Assembly: GCA_014297435.1 (NCBI GenBank)
Contig: JACOQA010000002.1
Location: 62,001 to 126,000 of the forward strand
DNA length: 64,000 nucleotides
Direction of reading: 5' to 3'
From: Candidatus Nanohaloarchaea archaeon
GTDB lineage: Archaea; Nanohalarchaeota; Nanosalinia; Nanosalinales; Nanosalinaceae
Below the pieces are notes generated by a model. That model ran no database searches and was not told the DNA's origin. It saw nothing but the letters and a program-made list of their open reading frames with translations. Below are positions 40,466 through 49,574 of the stretch, piece after piece; the stretch's first letter is position 1, and every line of letters begins with the position of its first letter. The translations under genes and the position numbers were made by a program.

Positions 40466-40738
40466 ATGAAGATAATTAACAAGGATGGCGAAAAAGAAGA
40501 GTTCTAGGACGACAAACTGTTCAACTCCGTCTATTATCCAGGACTTGAAGCAGAGCTAAGCGACGAAGAAGTAACTGATATAGCTGAAAAAGTTGTCTGG
40601 GAGGTCAAAGCTTGGATGTCTGAGCACGAGGACAAGATATTTTCGTCAAGCGAGATTGAAGAACGAACAAGAAAAATCCTGGACAGGGAAAACGAGGATG
40701 TCGAACTTCTCTACCGGACTCACCTAGACGTTAACTAA
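40466..40738 (+). pseudogene. ATP-cone domain ORF with in-frame TAG
   Basis: MKIINKDGEKEEF*DDKLFNSVYYPGLEAELSDEEVTDIAEKVVWEVKAWMSEHEDKIFSSSEIEERTRKILDRENEDVELLYRTHLDVN; TAG at 40505-40507. Confidence 0.65.
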
Positions 40739-40771
40739 CCTATTTAAGCCCCGAGCACTCGACGTAAACAT

Positions 40772-41566
40772 ATGACCGAGTGCGAATTCTGCGGAGAAGA
40801 CTTCGATTCAGAACTCAAGCTTCAAGCCCACTGGCGTGAGCACGAAGATGAGCTAAACTCCCACCAAGAAGAGAAAGTAAAGAAAGCGGAAAGAAAACTT
40901 GAGGAGAAAAAACAGCAAAAGAATGCCGAGAGAAAAAGAATGCTTGGATACTTCACCGCAGGAGGAGCCGCACTTGCACTTGTAATCGCTGTAGGACTTC
41001 AGTTGATGAGCAGTCCTGCAGGTAAACAGGCTGACGGTTTGAACCTTGAAGGAGAGCCTATGATGGGCAGCCCTGATGCTAACGTTACTGTCGTGGAGTT
41101 CGGCGACTTTCAGTGCCCTGCATGCAGAAGCTTCGAGGCACAGAGCTTCTCAAGAATAAAACAGGAATATATTGATACCGGCAAGGTCAAGTTCTACTGG
41201 AAGGACTACCCTCTTACACAGATCCATCCCTGGGCTCAATCCGGAGCAGAAGCCATGGAATGCGTCAACAGACAGAACCAAACAGCCTTCTGGGACGTAA
41301 AAGACACATTATTCAGAAACCAGGGCACACTTAGCCAGAGTAACGCACATTCACAGATAACCGACTGGGCCGTAGAGGAAGGGGTAAATCGTTCGGATAT
41401 GAACGCTTGTTTGAATAACGGAGAAGCCTTGAGCGAGGTAAACCAGGACATCAGCGATGGACAGAGCAATAGCGTTACTTCGACACCTACAGTGTTCGTG
41501 AACGGCAAATCCGTCAGAAACAGCTACTCAAGCATTAAAGCAGCAATCGAACAACAGCTAAGATGA
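40772..41566 (+). CDS. C2H2 zinc finger - coiled coil - TM - DsbA-like protein (paralog)
   Basis: CEFCGEDFDSELKLQAHWREH (C-x2-C-x12-H-x3-H), charged coil, TM, QCPACRSF, TSTPTVFVNG. Confidence 0.9.
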   Translation: MTECEFCGEDFDSELKLQAHWREHEDELNSHQEEKVKKAERKLEEKKQQKNAERKRMLGYFTAGGAALALVIAVGLQLMSSPAGKQADGLNLEGEPMMGSPDANVTVVEFGDFQCPACRSFEAQSFSRIKQEYIDTGKVKFYWKDYPLTQIHPWAQSGAEAMECVNRQNQTAFWDVKDTLFRNQGTLSQSNAHSQITDWAVEEGVNRSDMNACLNNGEALSEVNQDISDGQSNSVTSTPTVFVNGKSVRNSYSSIKAAIEQQLR

Positions 41567-42222
41567 AAAACGAAGACATCCTAGAACAGTACGAAGAGAA
41601 GAAGCAAGAGATAGATTCACGCCTAAATGAGTTTGAGTCACTCCGGAAAGCTGAGGACAGAAGGGTGTTCAAGGAATTAGTCTTCGTAATCCTCACTTCT
41701 CAAACCTCTGCAGAAAAAGCCTGGAAATCTACGGAGAAACTTGATGATCTCCAGCTTCTTGAAAGAGGCGATAAATCCGAGATTGCTGAAGTTCTATCCC
41801 GTTACGAGGTACAGTACGAGAAGAACAAAGCCTCGTATGTCGTGGAAAATCGTGAGATGCTTTCACAGCCCACGCTTCAGGATCCTACTAAGAGCCTCAA
41901 ACTGAGAAACAAGATTGATGAAGACGATTTAGATAAAACGAGGAAGTGGTTTGCAGAAAATATTAAGGGTATGAGTTGGAAAGGCGCCTCACATTTTCTC
42001 AGAAACATCGGTTACGGAGATGACTTTGCAATAATATCAGCTTACATTTCGAAAAGTCTATACTCTCTGGGTAGAAAAGAAGATGCTGAACCTCCAAAAG
42101 ACCGTGAAGAGTACATGGAGGACGAGGAACTGATGCATGATATTGCGGAGGAGACTGGTATAGATATTCAGGCGCTTGATCTTGTTCTATGGTCGATGGA
42201 AAACGGCGAGGTCTTCAAGTAG
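41563..42222 (+). CDS. Ogg2-type 8-oxoguanine DNA glycosylase/AP lyase-like protein
   Basis: ELVFVILTSQTSAEKAW, KGMSWKGASHFLRNIGYGDDFAII, LDLVLWSMENGEVFK. Confidence 0.85.
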   Translation: MKNEDILEQYEEKKQEIDSRLNEFESLRKAEDRRVFKELVFVILTSQTSAEKAWKSTEKLDDLQLLERGDKSEIAEVLSRYEVQYEKNKASYVVENREMLSQPTLQDPTKSLKLRNKIDEDDLDKTRKWFAENIKGMSWKGASHFLRNIGYGDDFAIISAYISKSLYSLGRKEDAEPPKDREEYMEDEELMHDIAEETGIDIQALDLVLWSMENGEVFK

Positions 42223-42535
42223 AGCAAAGTTTGTATCCATCATCGCCATAATAACAAACAGCTCCAGTAAACGATGCTGCTTCTGCCGCATCCTTCAAAA
42301 TATCCGGATCTGTTTCCAGACAGGAATTAATCTCTCCAAAAGTGAGTGATTTCTTATTCTCCACAAGCTCTAAAACCGAGACAAGCGCCTCCCTGTGCTC
42401 TTCAGGCACATTTTCGTAAATACCTTCATGAAAATAGGACTTATCCGGAATCTCTTCCATATCTCTCAAGTCCCTCCATACGAAGTTGTAAGCATCTGGC
42501 ACATGGGGATTTTCACCGTCAAGCGGAAGACTCAC
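42215..42535 (-). CDS. hypothetical protein
   Basis: 106-aa ORF, helical, possibly winged-helix. Confidence 0.6.
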   Translation of the reverse strand: MSLPLDGENPHVPDAYNFVWRDLRDMEEIPDKSYFHEGIYENVPEEHREALVSVLELVENKKSLTFGEINSCLETDPDILKDAAEAASFTGAVCYYGDDGYKLCST

Positions 42536-42587
42536 ATAAAAGCGTTATACGCCGACGAATAAAAAGAAAATGAATACAATACTGCGA

Positions 42588-42884
42588 TTAAACGATTCTG
42601 TAGAGCTCCTCTCCACTCTCGTAATCCACAGTTATAGCAAGATCTATATTACCTACTTCACTTCTTTCCTCAATACTTTCAATTGCATTATCGACATAGC
42701 TCTGAACTTCATCGGCTCCAAAATCCGCCGGTCTTACAAGACCGTTCTCACCGTATTCAAGCTCTATCCGTATATCTTCAGATTTTAAAGGGATCTCTCT
42801 TCTTTTCAAAAGATTTTCAATCTCAGAGACATAATCAAAGTCTCTATCAAGCGTTTCAACGTGCTCCATCTCCGCTGCTGACAT
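42588..42884 (-). CDS. hypothetical protein
   Basis: 98-aa ORF. Confidence 0.6.
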   Translation of the reverse strand: MSAAEMEHVETLDRDFDYVSEIENLLKRREIPLKSEDIRIELEYGENGLVRPADFGADEVQSYVDNAIESIEERSEVGNIDLAITVDYESGEELYRIV

Positions 42885-42911
42885 ACCAAGTTTAGCTAAG
42901 TTGAAAAAGAA

Positions 42912-44057
42912 TTAAAAGTCGGCAGGGAATACTGTCCAGCGAACCACAACGTAGACAACAAACATCAGTATGAGCAATGCTGAACCCCATAAAGTAAGCG
43001 TTCTGTCCTCCATGGCTTCAAACCTTTCAGCCAAGCCTGTCATGCCCGCTGCCTTGGCGGGTCTAGATAGCACATTACCAATCCTGTTCTTGTTCAGTAA
43101 GTATACAAGCAGGACTGCAGCAGTAATAGTTTCCATAGGGAGATCCCACAATACCAGAGGTCTAGGAACCGCATACGTCGAAATATAGGCTCCGGCTCCA
43201 ATAGCCAATAATGGGTTGAGTATATTCGAGCCGATAAGTGTTCCGAGCGAAATACCTTCAGCTCCCTGTCTAAGCCCCTGTATGGCAGTAGTCATCTCAG
43301 GTAAGGCCGATACCACTCCTCCGATTATAACTCCTATCATAGATCCGCTTAGCCCTGTTGCAGCTATACCTATCTCTACCACTCGGAGGAAGATATCTGC
43401 TGAACCAATAACAACCCCCATCAAAAGGAAGCCTATGATCAAGTCGAGGTATGGCTTCTGGCTAGGTTCTCCATCGCCCTGTCTCTCAAGTTTCTCCGTT
43501 CTTTTGGTGTATTGATAGTACATATAGCCTGCGAAAAAGCTCAGGAGTATTCCTCCATCTATACGCGAAAGTGTGCCATCCCACGCCAGTATAAGTGTTA
43601 GAAGTGTGGTTCCCATCATCGGGGCGTAATCTCTTAGCAGGAACTTTTTCGAGAATCTGAATTCCTTGTTGCCTTTCATCCATGCCGCTGTCAGTATAAC
43701 TAGACCTAAAACAAGCGTCTGCTGTATAACATCCGAACCAATATTGTTTCCAAGTACATAAGATGATATGTCGCAGTAAGTGTTGGCTGCAGAAGTACAG
43801 TTAATCGAGGTGATTCCTGATTCAAGCCAACCAAACTCTGTTACAATCCTGAGAGAGCCTACCACATGCTGTACAAGCTCAGGTAGACTGGTTCCAAGAG
43901 AAACGATTGAAACTGCAATCACTGACTCCGAAACCCCAAAAGCTTTCGCAACACCCTGCATTTTTTCAACTACTTTATCGGCGCCGAATACTAGAAATAT
44001 GATCGATAGGAATCCGATCACGGCGTTTGCTGCGAATCCGGTAAAACCTAAAACCAT
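42912..44057 (-). CDS. CaCA-family sodium/calcium exchanger-like protein
   Basis: Two alpha-repeats: SIVSLGTSLPELVQ and GGVVSALPEMTTAI; polytopic. Confidence 0.92.
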   Translation of the reverse strand: MVLGFTGFAANAVIGFLSIIFLVFGADKVVEKMQGVAKAFGVSESVIAVSIVSLGTSLPELVQHVVGSLRIVTEFGWLESGITSINCTSAANTYCDISSYVLGNNIGSDVIQQTLVLGLVILTAAWMKGNKEFRFSKKFLLRDYAPMMGTTLLTLILAWDGTLSRIDGGILLSFFAGYMYYQYTKRTEKLERQGDGEPSQKPYLDLIIGFLLMGVVIGSADIFLRVVEIGIAATGLSGSMIGVIIGGVVSALPEMTTAIQGLRQGAEGISLGTLIGSNILNPLLAIGAGAYISTYAVPRPLVLWDLPMETITAAVLLVYLLNKNRIGNVLSRPAKAAGMTGLAERFEAMEDRTLTLWGSALLILMFVVYVVVRWTVFPADF

Positions 44058-44089
44058 GTAGTAGAGTGTAACCTGATGGTTTAAATCCT

Positions 44090-46534
44090 TCAGCCGAACC
44101 TGCCGAGACCGCTCTGCTTCCCATCACCCTTCAACTGATCTTCCGTATAGCCAAATACCTTCAGAACCCTCATAGCCACAGGTATGAGCTGGTTATCAAC
44201 ATAGTATCCTGAATCATAGCTATCCGCATACTTTGGTAGTTCGGCTCTAGAGGAGATGTTTCCTCCTCCACGCGTTATAACATAACTTATTGTCTCTCCC
44301 GGAGATATCTCCTCGCCGCGCTTCATGGCTTTTTTCGCAGCTTCAACATGAGGAGCTGTTGAATCGTAGTTCTCAGGCTTTTTAGTTAAATTTGTGTAGA
44401 TCCTGAGCTCTTCAACATCTATCTCGCCGCCCTGAAGCTTCTTAACCGTCTTTTTCACAATTTCAGCGGCTTCATCAACTTTGTTTTCAAGCACCATCCG
44501 CAGTACTTCTTTCTGCGTTTTCTTAGCTATAGGGCTCCAATCCCTCCTGACCTGTTCAAAACCAGTAATCTTCATCTGACCTTTTTCTGACAAGAGAGCG
44601 TACTTCTTCTTTGCTCCTTCACCCGAATCAGTAGATGTGAAAAATCCTCTTTCGAAGAAACCCTCAAACTCGAGCTGCATAAACTTCGGAAGGCTTTTAT
44701 TTACGTCATCAAGAAAACTATCCATCCTCTGTTTAATTTCCCTCCCTCTAAGGAATACAGAATCAGTATCGCCATATACAACTTCGAAGCCTTCCTCCTC
44801 CGCTAATTCAATAGTTTCCTGAATATGTTTTCTGCCTAAATACGTTGTTGCTTCCGCAGCCTCCCTGGAATACCATCTTGCTCCGTTATATCCAAGATAG
44901 CCGTAGAAGGAGTTTGCAAGTATTTTTTCTGCTTGTTGGCGGTTATCTAATTCCTGGAGCTTTCTTTCATCCTCTGTTTCCTTTATTTGTTCTTTAATTT
45001 TTGATCTGTCCTTGACAAGCCCCTCTACCAGCTCGGGGAAGAAACCTTGTTCATCCTGACAGAATTCATATTCGAACTCATCAAGCTCGAGCACATCTTC
45101 ACACTCTTCAACGTTTAAAGTGTCCGGAGAAATATTGTGCGCTACCATCACTGTAGGGTACAGCGATTTAAAGTCAAAGAGTGCTATATCCTCGTAAAGA
45201 CCTGCGTCAGGAGTGTAGACGAATCCGCCGGAGTAAGCACCTTGCCTTCTTCTTTTCGACCGGGCTTCCTGTGAAGGACGGTTCTTCGCAAGCATATCTC
45301 TTTCATGGGCTTCTCTCAGAAGATAATTCTCGGTGAGCTGCCCATAAGTCAGTCTGCATGCATCGAACGGGATCAAACCTACAATTCTTGAAAGCTCGAG
45401 TATCTGAGGTACAAGCTCCTCTGCCAGCCTGAGAGCTAATTCAGAATCTTTTAGGGCGTAATCCGCGAACTCCTCCAGATCCTTTTTTTCTTTCCAAGAC
45501 AGTTTCATCTCATCCCATGTCAGATCTTCTTTGTTCTCCCCGAGCAGTTCCTCAGCTACAGAGTCCAGATCCAAGGTTTCCGATTCAAGACCTTGGGACA
45601 TTATATGTTCGACAAACGGGTAGAGATCGAGGTGCATTCGTCCTTTTAACCTTGCGCCTTTAAAGCGACCTCTCCTGTTGAACTTCATGCGTTCACCGTC
45701 TCTTCCAAGTGAAAGCTCGACATTATGCTTGTTTGAACGTTCACGCATGACGTCAAAGTCGAATTCGTCAGTATTGTAGCCTGTTAGAACATCAATATCT
45801 TTTTGCCTTATAATTTCTACAAAACGTTCGATCAATTCTTTTTCATCTTCGACAACCTCTACAAATTCCCGGTCAATTTCCTCAGTTGTCAGAAGTTTGC
45901 TGAAGCCCTCTCCGTAGATTGAAGCCATTATTATCTCGTCTTCGTAGACTTCGAGATCGAAGGCTACTGTTTTCCAGTTGAAACCGTCGGGTTCCCCGGT
46001 TTCGGATGGAGAATCTTTCTCAATTTGTTTTTCCGGCGTTTCAACGATTTTATCGAGTTCAAGAACTTTTTCAAATTCTTCACTCTCTATCCCATCTCCT
46101 TCAACTTTTACGACTTTGCCCGGTCTGATACCTTTGTCAATAAGGTAGCGCCTGTAGAAAGGTATATCGAACTCTCGGCATTCCTTTACCTGCTCCATAT
46201 CCCACAGCTTGTTCTTCAGCTTCGGTATGTTCGCAGGAATAGTTGAGTAAACTTTCAGAACCTGCTTTTCCTCGTTAAGATCAAGCATCTTCTTTCTTTC
46301 AACATTCTCCGTTTTTAGTGGGTCTCCCTCTTCCTCAAAATCTTTCTCGACTATCTCTTCTTTTAGTTCTTCGAGATCTACATCTGCTTCCGGCACAGCA
46401 TAAAGATAAGGAAGAAAATCACGATCGTGGATCAAAACGTTTTCTCCTTCTGGCGTTTTACCGAAGCACCTTATAGTGACCTCTCGGTCCTCGACTATGT
46501 AGTCGACATCTGCTATCCGGATTTCGATTTCCAT
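44090..46534 (-). CDS. polB: family B DNA polymerase
   Basis: DFKSLYPTVMVAHNISPDTL, ANSFYGYLGY, VVYGDTDSVF; exonuclease motifs FDLEV, GYNTDEFDF. Confidence 0.97.
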   Translation of the reverse strand: MEIEIRIADVDYIVEDREVTIRCFGKTPEGENVLIHDRDFLPYLYAVPEADVDLEELKEEIVEKDFEEEGDPLKTENVERKKMLDLNEEKQVLKVYSTIPANIPKLKNKLWDMEQVKECREFDIPFYRRYLIDKGIRPGKVVKVEGDGIESEEFEKVLELDKIVETPEKQIEKDSPSETGEPDGFNWKTVAFDLEVYEDEIIMASIYGEGFSKLLTTEEIDREFVEVVEDEKELIERFVEIIRQKDIDVLTGYNTDEFDFDVMRERSNKHNVELSLGRDGERMKFNRRGRFKGARLKGRMHLDLYPFVEHIMSQGLESETLDLDSVAEELLGENKEDLTWDEMKLSWKEKKDLEEFADYALKDSELALRLAEELVPQILELSRIVGLIPFDACRLTYGQLTENYLLREAHERDMLAKNRPSQEARSKRRRQGAYSGGFVYTPDAGLYEDIALFDFKSLYPTVMVAHNISPDTLNVEECEDVLELDEFEYEFCQDEQGFFPELVEGLVKDRSKIKEQIKETEDERKLQELDNRQQAEKILANSFYGYLGYNGARWYSREAAEATTYLGRKHIQETIELAEEEGFEVVYGDTDSVFLRGREIKQRMDSFLDDVNKSLPKFMQLEFEGFFERGFFTSTDSGEGAKKKYALLSEKGQMKITGFEQVRRDWSPIAKKTQKEVLRMVLENKVDEAAEIVKKTVKKLQGGEIDVEELRIYTNLTKKPENYDSTAPHVEAAKKAMKRGEEISPGETISYVITRGGGNISSRAELPKYADSYDSGYYVDNQLIPVAMRVLKVFGYTEDQLKGDGKQSGLGRFG

Positions 46535-46717
46535 GCCTTACTAAGGAAGACGGAAAGTTAAGAAACAGGTTGGAAAGAATTTTTCCATTTTTATTCAGGC
46601 TGAAAAGCTCTAGAATCTGTCAAGAATCTGCCCTGAAACATCAGCACAATTAGCGAGTAATGTGGAAAATTCAGGTTTCAAAGATAATAAGTCTCTCTTT
46701 ACCAAGGACTAGAATAT

Positions 46718-47545
46718 ATGAGTTCAGAACGTGTTGAGGAATTCTATGAACAAAATCCCTTTCCGTACTTCGATCCTGAAGATATCGACTCTAGGGATGA
46801 TTTGTACAGAATGATAGGAGAGTTTGAGAAAGCTCTGGACAGAGCGATACCGCAAGATAGTAAAATTCTTGTTGCGGGCTGTGGAACCGGCATTCTGGCA
46901 AACTTTCTGGCTATCAGCGGCAGGGACGTGTTTGCTATAGACCTCAGCCAAGAATCAATTGACACTGCTCGATCAGTGAAGAAAAATCTGGAGATTGAAG
47001 AAGTAGAGTTTAAACAGAAAAACATAACTGATCTTGATACTTCCCAGAGTTATGATTTAGTAATATCTCTTGGCGTATTGCATCACCTTTCAAAGCCACA
47101 AGAAGGCTTCAGAGTTATATCAGAATGTCTAAAAGACGGATACATTGTCCTAGGTCTATACAACAAATATGGAAGGATCAGAACCAAGGCAAGAAAAGTA
47201 TTATTCAGACTCACAGGAAACCGTTTCAAAAGGATGGACCCCTATCTCAGAAAACAGAGTCTGGATGCTAAGCGGTCTGAAATTTTCTTTAACGACCAGT
47301 ATAGACACCCCAATGAATTTTCTTTCTCGATAGGAGATATCATATCCTGGTTTGAAGAACAACAAATAGACTTCAGGAGATGCATACCCTCTCAGAAACG
47401 CTTTAAAGGTCAGAAACAGGATTTAAACCTGTTTAAAACAACTAGAAAACCATCTTTACTCGCAAAGATAAAATTACAGACAAGATGGTTTTTAAATGAA
47501 GCTGAAGGCAACGGATACTTCATCATGATCGGGCAAAAAGAGTAG
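46718..47545 (+). CDS. class I SAM-dependent methyltransferase
   Basis: ILVAGCGTGILANFLA motif I, LVISLGVLHHLSKP. Confidence 0.88.
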   Translation: MSSERVEEFYEQNPFPYFDPEDIDSRDDLYRMIGEFEKALDRAIPQDSKILVAGCGTGILANFLAISGRDVFAIDLSQESIDTARSVKKNLEIEEVEFKQKNITDLDTSQSYDLVISLGVLHHLSKPQEGFRVISECLKDGYIVLGLYNKYGRIRTKARKVLFRLTGNRFKRMDPYLRKQSLDAKRSEIFFNDQYRHPNEFSFSIGDIISWFEEQQIDFRRCIPSQKRFKGQKQDLNLFKTTRKPSLLAKIKLQTRWFLNEAEGNGYFIMIGQKE

Positions 47546-47617
47546 AAATTGTTGAAGAGGTGAAAGGAAAAATCATACCCCCAGCAAATTAAATCCTCTC
47601 AATCTAATCAATTAGTC

Positions 47618-48307
47618 ATGAAACTTCTGTTAGTTACTGATATACACGGCGAAGTCAACAAGCTTGAGAGAATAGTTGAAAAAGAACAGTTCGACGCTAT
47701 TCTATGCGGCGGGGACCTTGCTGAAGCCCCTATGGGCGAAGAAGGAGAAAAAGTTAGAGACTCTAACTTAGAGAAATACTCTTCGAAGCTAAATCAGGTA
47801 CTAGATGTATTCGAGAAGAAAGGAGTGATGGCGAAATCAGTTCCAGGAAACATGGACCCCGAGGAGGAATGTGTGAGGCAACTGATCGAAAGAAGGATGA
47901 ATATCCACAAGAAGATTGCTGCTTTCGAGGAGTTCGAGGTTGTAGGTTTCGGAGGCGGTCAAACACCTTTCGACACACCTTTCGAACCTTCAGGCGAGGA
48001 GATAAAGACAGCTATCGAGACCTTGCATGGTCGCATGAAGTCGGATAGGAAAGCAGCAGTTATACACATGCCTCCTGCCCGGACAAATCTTGATCAGGTT
48101 GACGGCGACCATGTAGGAAGCGAAGAGGTCAGAGAGCTGATCGAGGAGAAGGACTTCGAACTAGTTTTAACCGGTCATATACACGAGTCTTGGGGCGAAC
48201 ACGAGCTTTCAGGGACTCACGTCGTAAACCCCGGTCCTGTTATGGAAGGTCGGTATGGTATCGCGGAGTTCGGAGAAGAACTTGAAGTCGAGCTTAAACA
48301 GCTCTAA
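47618..48307 (+). CDS. metallophosphoesterase
   Basis: LLVTDIHGEVNKLE, ILCGGDLAE, VLTGHIHESWG. Confidence 0.92.
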   Translation: MKLLLVTDIHGEVNKLERIVEKEQFDAILCGGDLAEAPMGEEGEKVRDSNLEKYSSKLNQVLDVFEKKGVMAKSVPGNMDPEEECVRQLIERRMNIHKKIAAFEEFEVVGFGGGQTPFDTPFEPSGEEIKTAIETLHGRMKSDRKAAVIHMPPARTNLDQVDGDHVGSEEVRELIEEKDFELVLTGHIHESWGEHELSGTHVVNPGPVMEGRYGIAEFGEELEVELKQL

Positions 48308-48547
48308 ACTTATTTTTCTTGCTTACTCCGGTTCTGGTGTCAGACCCGGATTCTCGAATACCATAAAGTACTGTGGAGAAGCCCACAGGTTTTTGATGTT
48401 TCGAGACCGGGCTGAATTTAGAAAGCCCCGTGTAGAAATCGGAGATTAGGGCTAGCAACTTCCTAAACCACGATTATATTTATAAGGCGTCGTAGAGTAT
48501 TTTTCTAATACAAAGGTTTACGTACTAGATACGGAGGTGAAAAACAC

Positions 48548-48745
48548 ATGGCAGAACTACCACTTGCACCTGTTAAGAGAATCATCAAACAGGCAGGAGC
48601 TCACAGAGTCTCAGAAGACGCAGTAGAAGAACTAAGAGATGAACTAGAAGACTACGCAGAAGACAGAGCTCGTGATGCGAAGGAATTCGCAGGACACGCT
48701 GGCCGAAAGACGGTGCAGGCTGACGACATCAAAGCGTCGCAGTAA
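48548..48745 (+). CDS. archaeal histone
   Basis: [29 protein letters not shown]...[15 protein letters not shown]. Confidence 0.97.
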   Translation: MAELPLAPVKRIIKQAGAHRVSEDAVEELRDELEDYAEDRARDAKEFAGHAGRKTVQADDIKASQ

Positions 48746-48781
48746 ATCAACTTTTAACTCTACTTTTTCTTTCTTTATTCT

Positions 48782-49546
48782 ATGAGGCTGGAGAACAGCT
48801 TTATCCAGATACCGAGGATAGGCGAGAAAACAGAACAGAAACTTTGGAAGAAAGGAATAACCCACTGGGATCACGTAGAAGATACTTCAAACATTTCTGA
48901 TGCGAAAAAAGACCGTATAACCTCTTTCGTACAGAAAGCAAGGCAGAACCTAGAGGTAAACAACAGCTACTTTTTCGGAGAAAAGATGCCCAGTAAAGAA
49001 TCTTGGAGGATTTACAGGAACTTTCAGGAAAACGCCTGTTTCTTTGACATAGAAACCACGGGACTAGATAAGCAGAAGAACAAAGTTACCACCGTAGGAA
49101 CTCACAGAGCTGGAGAGTCAAAAGTTCTTGTTAGGGGTCAGGACCTGACTCGTGAAAGACTGAAAGAGGAGATCCAGAAATCCTCAGTTCTGGTTTCTTT
49201 CAACGGGAAGATGTTCGATGTTCCGTTTCTGGAGCAAAGTTTTGACATGAATATAGATAAGCCTCATATAGATCTGCGCTACCCCTGCAAACGCCTGGGA
49301 ATGTCAGGCGGATTGAAAAGCATAGAGAAACAGCTAGGCATAGACAGGGAGCTTGAAGATGTCGATGGTAGAGAGGCTGTAAGGCTGTGGAAGCGTTATG
49401 AGAAAGGTGATGAAGAGGCTTTGCAGAAGCTCGTGAAATATAACCGTTATGACGCAGTCAATCTCGAGCAATTGCTTGAAATGGTTCATGAGCGCCTAAC
49501 GAAGGAGTTCTTCAGGCCGTACGTAAATTCGGCAGAAGACTTATAA
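48782..49546 (+). CDS. RNase H-like (YprB-type) 3'-5' exonuclease family protein
   Basis: ACFFDIETTGLD, LVSFNGKMFDVPFLE, YNRYDAVNLEQL; N-terminal HhH-like segment. Confidence 0.85.
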   Translation: MRLENSFIQIPRIGEKTEQKLWKKGITHWDHVEDTSNISDAKKDRITSFVQKARQNLEVNNSYFFGEKMPSKESWRIYRNFQENACFFDIETTGLDKQKNKVTTVGTHRAGESKVLVRGQDLTRERLKEEIQKSSVLVSFNGKMFDVPFLEQSFDMNIDKPHIDLRYPCKRLGMSGGLKSIEKQLGIDRELEDVDGREAVRLWKRYEKGDEEALQKLVKYNRYDAVNLEQLLEMVHERLTKEFFRPYVNSAEDL

Positions 49547-49574
49547 AACTCGTATCACAACACTTTGATAGAAA

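Noticed and set aside
44090-46534. Possible intein in PolB
   Set aside because: Motifs A, B and C are uninterrupted and the total length is 814 aa. CDC48 and TopA were likewise checked and appear intein-free.
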